From: Pseudomonadota bacterium
Lineage (GTDB): Bacteria; Pseudomonadota; Gammaproteobacteria; Burkholderiales; Burkholderiaceae_B
Direction: 5' to 3'
Length of the DNA: 10,456 nt
Assembly: GCA_023437255.1 (NCBI GenBank)
Contig: JAEZGR010000272.1
Location: forward strand, 1-10,456
Shown: one piece after another, positions 5,993 to 10,456 of the stretch
Layout of the letters: every line of letters begins with the position of its first letter
Position numbering within the stretch: the first letter of the stretch is position 1
Translations under genes and position numbers: made by a program
The notes under the pieces: model-generated
Seen by the model: the letters and a program-made list of their open reading frames with translations, nothing else
Database searches by the model: none
Told to the model about the DNA's origin: nothing

Positions 5993-7636
5993 ATGGGTTT
6001 GATCAAACTATCAACGTTGTTGCGCGGGATGGCGCTGGCCCTTGTGCTGATGTTGGCGCCCGGTTATGCGCCTGCCTTGGCAGCAGAATCCGCCGCGCTC
6101 GACATCGCACTGCTGGCCCCCCTGGCGGGCGGCGACACCGAAGCCAAGCTGCGCGTCATCGCGCAGCTTGGCCAGATGCCGGATCAACGTGCGACGCGGA
6201 TCCTGGAGGCGCTGGGCAGCGGCCGGCTGCGCGGCACGCCCAGCGGCGAACTCTTCATCATCGAGGCCGACCAGTCGGCCGCTGATGCCGTGACGGGGGC
6301 GACCCGCTCGCTGCCCGCCGACGCCAACTCGATCATGATCAATAACCGCCTGCGGCGCGCCATTGCGAGCGCACTGGCGGTCTCGCAGCTGTACTCTGAA
6401 CACCCGGGCGAGCGCCTCGCCGCTGCACAGGCCGTTCAACGCGGTTCAGACCCCGCCATGCTGCCTGCTGTCGAGCAGGCGCTGGCATCCGAGGCGGATG
6501 CCCAGGTCCGCCAGGCACTGGGCATTGCCCGCGCCGTATTGCAGTTGAAGCAAGCTGATCACGCCGCGCGTATCAGCGCCATCAAGACGCTGGGCGATTC
6601 CGGCGACGGCGCCTTTCGCTCGATACTGCTGAATCTCCTGGCCACGGAGGCCGATGGCCGCTACGCCGAACCCGATGAAGAGGTGCGCGAAGAAGCGGCA
6701 GCGGCACTGGCGCGCATCGACAGCCATCTCACGAAACTCGAATGGGCCGGCAACCTGTTCTACGGCATCAGCCTGGGCAGCGTGTTGCTCCTTGCTGCAC
6801 TGGGCCTTGCCATCACCTTCGGGCTGATGGGGGTGATCAATATGGCGCACGGCGAGCTATTGATGATCGGCGCTTACGTGACCTACCTGACCCAACTCGC
6901 GTTTCGCCAGTACGCATCTGCCTGGAGCGACTGGTACATCGTTGCGGCCTTGCCCTTGGCCTTCCTGGTGTCGGGCGCTGTAGGCATGCTGCTCGAACGC
7001 AGCGTGATCCGCTGGCTGTATGGTCGACCGCTTGAAACTCTCCTCGCCACCTGGGGCATCAGCCTGATCCTGATACAGGCGGTGCGCACGCTCTTCGGCG
7101 CGCAGAACGTTGAAGTGAGCAATCCCACCTGGATGACCGGCGGGGTCACAGTGATGGGCGGCCTGTCGCTCAGCTACAACCGGATTGCGATCATTGTGTT
7201 TGCCTTGCTGGTCGTCTTCTTCGTCTGGATCTTGCTGAACCATACGCGCCTGGGCCTGTTCATCAGGGCCATCACGCAGAATCGGCGCATGGCGGATTGC
7301 GTGGGTGTTCCAACGGGTCGTATCGACATGCTGGCGTTCGGCCTGGGCTCGGGAATCGCAGGTCTGGGTGGCGTGGCCCTATCGCAACTGAGCAATGTCG
7401 GCCCCGACCTGGGACGTGGCTACATCGTAGATTCATTTATGGTGGTGGTCCTGGGCGGGGTGGGTCAGTTGGCGGGCACAGTGACCGCCGCGCTGGGCCT
7501 GGGCGTCGTCAGCAAGTTCATCGAACCCTGGACCGGCGCCGTCATCGCGAAAATCACCATCCTCGTGCTCATCGTGCTGTTCATCCAGAAACGGCCACAG
7601 GGCCTGTTCGCACCTCGCGGAAGGAGTGTGGAATGA
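5993..7636 (+). CDS. urtB: Urea ABC transporter permease UrtB with large N-terminal extracytoplasmic domain
   Basis: 547 residues. It starts 15 bases after the urtA stop with a weak ribosome site; this ATG is preferred over M13 because it supplies the basic residues (K5, R11) of a signal peptide ending ALA (cleavage about 30/31). Residues about 35-250 form an Ala/Leu/Arg-rich helical region with HEAT-like character (for example AARISAIKTLGDSGDGAF at 191-208 and EEAAAALARID at 233-243). The LivH-type permease core begins near 255: GISLGSVLLLAALGLAITFG, INMAHGELLMIGAYVTYL, LLERSVIRWLYGRPLETLLA, then RAITQNRRMADCVGV near 425-439 and the cytoplasmic GGVGQLAGT near 488-496. It pairs with UrtC to form the urea channel. 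The extra domain is seen in many proteobacterial UrtB proteins and is absent from LivH. The stop overlaps the urtC start as ATGA. Confidence 0.95.
   Translation: MGLIKLSTLLRGMALALVLMLAPGYAPALAAESAALDIALLAPLAGGDTEAKLRVIAQLGQMPDQRATRILEALGSGRLRGTPSGELFIIEADQSAADAVTGATRSLPADANSIMINNRLRRAIASALAVSQLYSEHPGERLAAAQAVQRGSDPAMLPAVEQALASEADAQVRQALGIARAVLQLKQADHAARISAIKTLGDSGDGAFRSILLNLLATEADGRYAEPDEEVREEAAAALARIDSHLTKLEWAGNLFYGISLGSVLLLAALGLAITFGLMGVINMAHGELLMIGAYVTYLTQLAFRQYASAWSDWYIVAALPLAFLVSGAVGMLLERSVIRWLYGRPLETLLATWGISLILIQAVRTLFGAQNVEVSNPTWMTGGVTVMGGLSLSYNRIAIIVFALLVVFFVWILLNHTRLGLFIRAITQNRRMADCVGVPTGRIDMLAFGLGSGIAGLGGVALSQLSNVGPDLGRGYIVDSFMVVVLGGVGQLAGTVTAALGLGVVSKFIEPWTGAVIAKITILVLIVLFIQKRPQGLFAPRGRSVE
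7619..7626 (+). promoter_or_regulatory. Ribosome binding site of urtC inside the urtB 3' end
   Basis: GGAAGGAG, a strong purine-rich site, lies six bases (TGTGGA) before the ATG at 7633. It fixes the urtC start at MNLAP and rules out the much longer in-frame extension into urtB. It is the strongest ribosome site in the operon. Confidence 0.7.
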
Positions 7637-8715
7637 ATCTCGCACCGACCCCACCCCGCCAGCCACCAACACGCCCACGCCTGTTCTCGCCGGCGGCATG
7701 GCGCGGCATCCTTGCCGTCGTGACGCTGCTGGCTCTGCTGCCGATGCTCAATCTCGTCTTTCCCTCGGGCCATGCGCTGCATGTTTCGTCCTATGCCGTC
7801 GTCCTTATCGGCAAGTTCATGTGCTATGCCCTGGCCGCCCTGGCCCTCGATCTCGTGTGGGGTTATGCCGGCATTCTGTCGCTCGGCCACGGGCTGTTCT
7901 TCGCGCTTGGCGGCTATGCCCATGGCATGTACCTGATGCGTGCGGGCGAAAGCAGCGGCACCTACCCATGGTTCTGGGCGTTGACCGACCATTTCGCCTA
8001 CGCCATGCTGCTCGTCGTGCTGGTGCCCGGGGCGCTCGCCTTTGTATTCGGCTTTTTCGCATTCCGCTCGCGCATCAAGGGTGTGTATTTCTCAATCATC
8101 ACGCAGGCCATGACGTTTGCCGCGATGCTGCTGTTCTTTCGGAACGACACGGGCTTCGGTGGCAACAACGGATTTACCGACTTCAAACAGATTCTTGGCT
8201 TCGATATCACGGCAGCCGGAACCCGGGCCGGTTTGTACTGGACCACCCTGGCCGTTCTGGCCGCCTCGCTCGTCCTCGCCCGCTGGCTCACGCTGTCGAG
8301 GTTCGGGCGAGTGTTGACCGCGGTGCGGGACGCCGAAAGCCGATTGCGGTTCCTGGGCTATGACCCCTTGGGATACAAGCTTTTCATCTGGACCGTTTCG
8401 GCCGTCATGTGCGGCATTGCGGGGGCGTTGTACGTGCCCCAGGTCGGAATCATCAACCCCAGCGAGATGTCGACCGAGAACTCCATCGAGATGGCTGTGT
8501 GGGTGGCCACCGGCGGGCGTGGAACCCTGATCGGACCGCTGGTCGGCGCGGGAATGATCAACGGCCTGAAGACGTGGTTCACGAGCCAGTTTCCCGAGCT
8601 CTGGTTGTATGCCCTGGGGCTGATCTTTGTCTTGACCACCTTGTTCCTGCCTCAGGGCATAGTCGGACTGGTCCGCCGGCTGAGGGCCCGTCATCTTGAG
8701 AATCCCCCATCATGA
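7633..8715 (+). CDS. urtC: Urea ABC transporter permease UrtC (LivM-type)
   Basis: 360 residues. The ATG overlaps the urtB stop (ATGA) and has a strong ribosome site. A Pro-rich, basic cytoplasmic N-terminus (1-20) leads to about nine hydrophobic segments (near 23-43, 52-75, 80-101, 121-145, 150-169, 201-217, 248-268, 297-312 and 325-343). LivM-family marks are WGYAGILSLGHGLFFALGGY (76-95), FRSRIKGVYFSIITQA (144-159), GFGGNNGFT (174-182), and FGRVLTAVRDAESRLRFLGY (224-243). The cytoplasmic coupling loop near WVATGGRGTLIGPLVGA (290-306) would contact the ATPases. With UrtB it forms the transmembrane path for urea. The frame is open well upstream inside urtB, but that extension is a shadow. The stop overlaps urtD as ATGA. 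Confidence 0.95.
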   Translation: MNLAPTPPRQPPTRPRLFSPAAWRGILAVVTLLALLPMLNLVFPSGHALHVSSYAVVLIGKFMCYALAALALDLVWGYAGILSLGHGLFFALGGYAHGMYLMRAGESSGTYPWFWALTDHFAYAMLLVVLVPGALAFVFGFFAFRSRIKGVYFSIITQAMTFAAMLLFFRNDTGFGGNNGFTDFKQILGFDITAAGTRAGLYWTTLAVLAASLVLARWLTLSRFGRVLTAVRDAESRLRFLGYDPLGYKLFIWTVSAVMCGIAGALYVPQVGIINPSEMSTENSIEMAVWVATGGRGTLIGPLVGAGMINGLKTWFTSQFPELWLYALGLIFVLTTLFLPQGIVGLVRRLRARHLENPPS

Positions 8716-9587
8716 AACTCGCTCACGCGCACCAACTTCAACGCATGCATGCCGCGATACAGCGACAGGAAACCATGGCCGTTACCGATGATGGCGGCGA
8801 CCCATCGTATGGTCGGGTCGCGACGCCCGGCGTGGATGCCAGCCACGGCGTCATCCTGTATCTGGACGACATCACCGTGAGCTTCGACGGCTTCAAGGCA
8901 CTGAACAAGCTCAGCATGGACATCAGCGTAGGCGAATTGCGTTGCATCATCGGGCCGAACGGCGCCGGCAAGACGACCATGATGGACGTGATCACCGGCA
9001 AGACGGCGCCGACATCAGGCTCCGTATTCTTCGGCCAGAACATCGACCTTTCAAAGCTCAACGAATCGCAGATCGCACATGAAGGCATCGGCCGGAAGTT
9101 TCAGCGGCCAACCGTCTTTGAAAATCACACCGTGTTCGAGAACCTGGAACTGGCTCTGAAGTCCGACAAGCGTGTCAAACACAACCTTTTCGCGAAATTG
9201 ACCGGCGAGCAGGCAGATGCCATTGACTCGACACTGGAACTGATCCGGCTGCAACACGATGCGCACAAGCCGGCCGGCCTGCTTTCCCACGGGCAGAAAC
9301 AATGGCTGGAGATCGGCATGCTCCTGATGCAGGAGCCGCTGCTCCTTTTGCTGGACGAACCCGTCGCCGGCATGACGGACGCCGAGACCGAACGTACCGG
9401 TGAACTGCTGAACGAACTGAAGGGCCGGCACTCGTTGATGGTGGTGGAACACGATATGGATTTCGTCACCAGCATCGCCGGTGAAGGCAGGGTCACGGTG
9501 CTGCACGAAGGCTCGGTGCTGGCCGAAGGAACGATGACCGAGGTTCAGTCCGACCCTCGTGTCATCGAAGTCTATCTGGGGCGCTGA
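8712..9587 (+). CDS. urtD: Urea ABC transporter ATP-binding protein UrtD (LivG-type)
   Basis: 291 residues from the ATG overlapping the urtC stop (ATGA). Met22 at 8775 has AGGA four bases before it and would give 270 residues, so the start is uncertain. The ABC core begins near 48 (ILYLDDITVSFDGFKALN). Walker A GPNGAGKT is at 81-88, Q-loop Q131 in RKFQRPTVF, and the signature LSHGQ at 191-195 (His replacing the usual first Gly, as in LivG-like proteins). Walker B LLLLDE is at 211-216 with catalytic E216, and the switch His is H247 in VVEHDMDFV. It hydrolyses ATP on the cytoplasmic face of UrtBC as a presumed heterodimer with UrtE. The ASHGVILYL stretch ahead of the core resembles other UrtD proteins, so some N-terminal extension is normal. 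Confidence 0.94.
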   Translation: MKLAHAHQLQRMHAAIQRQETMAVTDDGGDPSYGRVATPGVDASHGVILYLDDITVSFDGFKALNKLSMDISVGELRCIIGPNGAGKTTMMDVITGKTAPTSGSVFFGQNIDLSKLNESQIAHEGIGRKFQRPTVFENHTVFENLELALKSDKRVKHNLFAKLTGEQADAIDSTLELIRLQHDAHKPAGLLSHGQKQWLEIGMLLMQEPLLLLLDEPVAGMTDAETERTGELLNELKGRHSLMVVEHDMDFVTSIAGEGRVTVLHEGSVLAEGTMTEVQSDPRVIEVYLGR

Positions 9588-9588
9588 C

Positions 9589-10287
9589 ATGCTCACTGTA
9601 CAGGCCATCAATCAATACTACGGCGGCAGCCACACCCTGCGGGGTGTATCGCTGTCTTTGCAGAAGGGGGAATGCCTCGCCCTGCTCGGACGTAACGGCG
9701 TCGGTAAGACCACCCTGTTGAAATGCCTCATGGGCGTGGTGCCCGTGAGGTCTGGCAGCATCCATTTCAACGGCAAAGACGTCACGCACATGGCACCGCA
9801 TCAGCGTGCCGCCGCCGGCATGGCATACGTGCCACAAGGCCGCGATATCTTCGCTCGGCTGACGGTGGAAGAGAACATTCTGATGGGCATGGCTACCAAA
9901 CCGGCCGCTTCCTCGCGCCGAATCAAAGAGGAAGTGTTCGAGTTGTTCCCTGTTCTGAAAACCATGCTCGCGCGCCGGGGTGGCGACCTTTCGGGCGGGC
10001 AGCAGCAACAGCTGGCCATCGCCCGGGCGCTGGTTTCAGAGCCACGACTGATCATTCTTGATGAACCCACCGAAGGCATACAACCCTCGATCATCAAGGA
10101 CATCGCCCGCGTGATACGACTGCTGCGCGAACGGGGTGACATGGGCATTCTGCTCTGCGAACAGTACTTTGACTTCGCACGCGAACTTGCGGATCAGTTC
10201 GTGGTACTGTCGCGCGGTGAAGTCGTTGCGGCGGGCGACCAGACACAGATCGGCAGCGACGAAGTGCGCCGGCACCTGTCGGTATAG
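9589..10287 (+). CDS. urtE: Urea ABC transporter ATP-binding protein UrtE (LivF-type)
   Basis: 232 residues. The ATG at 9589 is one base after the urtD stop and has GGGG seven bases upstream; the in-frame codon 30 bases earlier lies within urtD and is not used. Motifs: LTVQAINQYYGGSHTLRGVS (2-21), Walker A GRNGVGKT (34-41), Q-loop Q83 in YVPQGRDIF, canonical signature LSGGQ (134-138), and Walker B LIILDEPTEG (154-163) with catalytic E159. The switch position carries Gln192 (LLCEQYFDFA) instead of His, which is usual in LivF/UrtE proteins. UrtD keeps its switch His, so the two ATP sites are chemically unequal. It ends four bases before ureD, tying urea uptake to urease assembly. Confidence 0.95.
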   Translation: MLTVQAINQYYGGSHTLRGVSLSLQKGECLALLGRNGVGKTTLLKCLMGVVPVRSGSIHFNGKDVTHMAPHQRAAAGMAYVPQGRDIFARLTVEENILMGMATKPAASSRRIKEEVFELFPVLKTMLARRGGDLSGGQQQQLAIARALVSEPRLIILDEPTEGIQPSIIKDIARVIRLLRERGDMGILLCEQYFDFARELADQFVVLSRGEVVAAGDQTQIGSDEVRRHLSV

Positions 10288-10291
10288 GGCC

Positions 10292-10456
10292 ATGTCGAAC
10301 ACCTTCGAGCCCTGGAACGCCCAACTCACCCTGGCCTTTACCGCCCAGGGTTGCGGGCGCACAGTGCTGGCGCGCAACCGGCATGAAGGCCCATTGCTGG
10401 TGCAGAAGGCCCTGTACCCTGAAGGGCCGGCCATTTGCCACGCCACGATCCTGCAT
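10292..10456 (+). CDS. ureD: Urease accessory protein UreD, 5' fragment cut by window end
   Basis: 55 codons are visible, beginning MSNTFEPWNAQLTL and running off the right edge with no stop; full UreD proteins are about 270-290 residues. The family pattern is clear: W8 and the L-x-L-x-F strand start, then GRTVLARNRHEGPLLVQKAL, LYPEGPAICHATILH, matching the conserved GPL-x-VQ, YPEG and CH-x-x-x-LH positions. UreD (UreH) binds apo-urease and recruits UreF/UreG for nickel insertion in the cytoplasm. The ATG is four bases after the urtE stop; the only purine run before it (AGGG, 2-nt spacing) is too close to be a good ribosome site, so coupling to urtE translation is likely. Structural genes ureABC would be expected downstream. 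Confidence 0.88.
   Translation, partial: MSNTFEPWNAQLTLAFTAQGCGRTVLARNRHEGPLLVQKALYPEGPAICHATILH

Noticed and set aside
7297..7632. Extension of the urtC frame upstream into urtB
   Set aside because: The added residues are Arg/Gly-rich out-of-frame translation of urtB, and the ATG at 7633 has a strong ribosome site and the proper LivM-type N-terminus.

Overview
The window reads as one stretch of an ordinary proteobacterial chromosome. It is GC-rich, densely packed with genes and has strong third-position GC bias. Gene content and protein style (a five-gene urt urea transporter leading into ureD, plus a FUSC/NodT-type efflux pair) suggest a betaproteobacterium of the Burkholderiales, possibly Alcaligenaceae. 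That placement is inference, since no rRNA or other marker gene is present. No mobile element, CRISPR array, tRNA or rRNA gene was seen.

Left block (1-3196, + strand): the 3' part of a FUSC-family inner-membrane exporter subunit (AaeB/MdtO type) overlaps by ATGA with a complete TolC/NodT-type outer-membrane lipoprotein. These are two parts of a three-part envelope efflux system. The periplasmic adaptor (HlyD/MdtN-like) is not in the window and would be expected upstream.

Middle (3218-4387, - strand): a convergent single gene for an exported Ntn-hydrolase of the choloylglycine hydrolase / penicillin V acylase family. Its nucleophilic Cys would become the mature N-terminus after signal peptide removal.

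Divergent control region (4388-4726): a near-consensus sigma-54 promoter (-24/-12) points at urtA. Upstream of it are two NtrC-box-like dyads whose centres are 42 bp apart (four helical turns). Together they suggest nitrogen-limitation control.

Right block (4727-10456, + strand): urtA-urtB-urtC-urtD-urtE encode a complete high-affinity urea ABC transporter: periplasmic binding protein, two permeases and two ATPases. The genes are tightly packed (15-nt gap, ATGA, ATGA, 1-nt gap), and 4 nt after urtE comes the 5' end of ureD, a urease nickel-insertion accessory gene. The operon therefore appears to import urea and, beyond the right edge, build the enzyme that splits it to ammonia and CO2.

No undescribed system was found. 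The most useful new detail is the sigma-54/NtrC-like architecture before urtA. Secondary points are the secreted acylase of unknown substrate beside the urea operon and the incomplete efflux locus.
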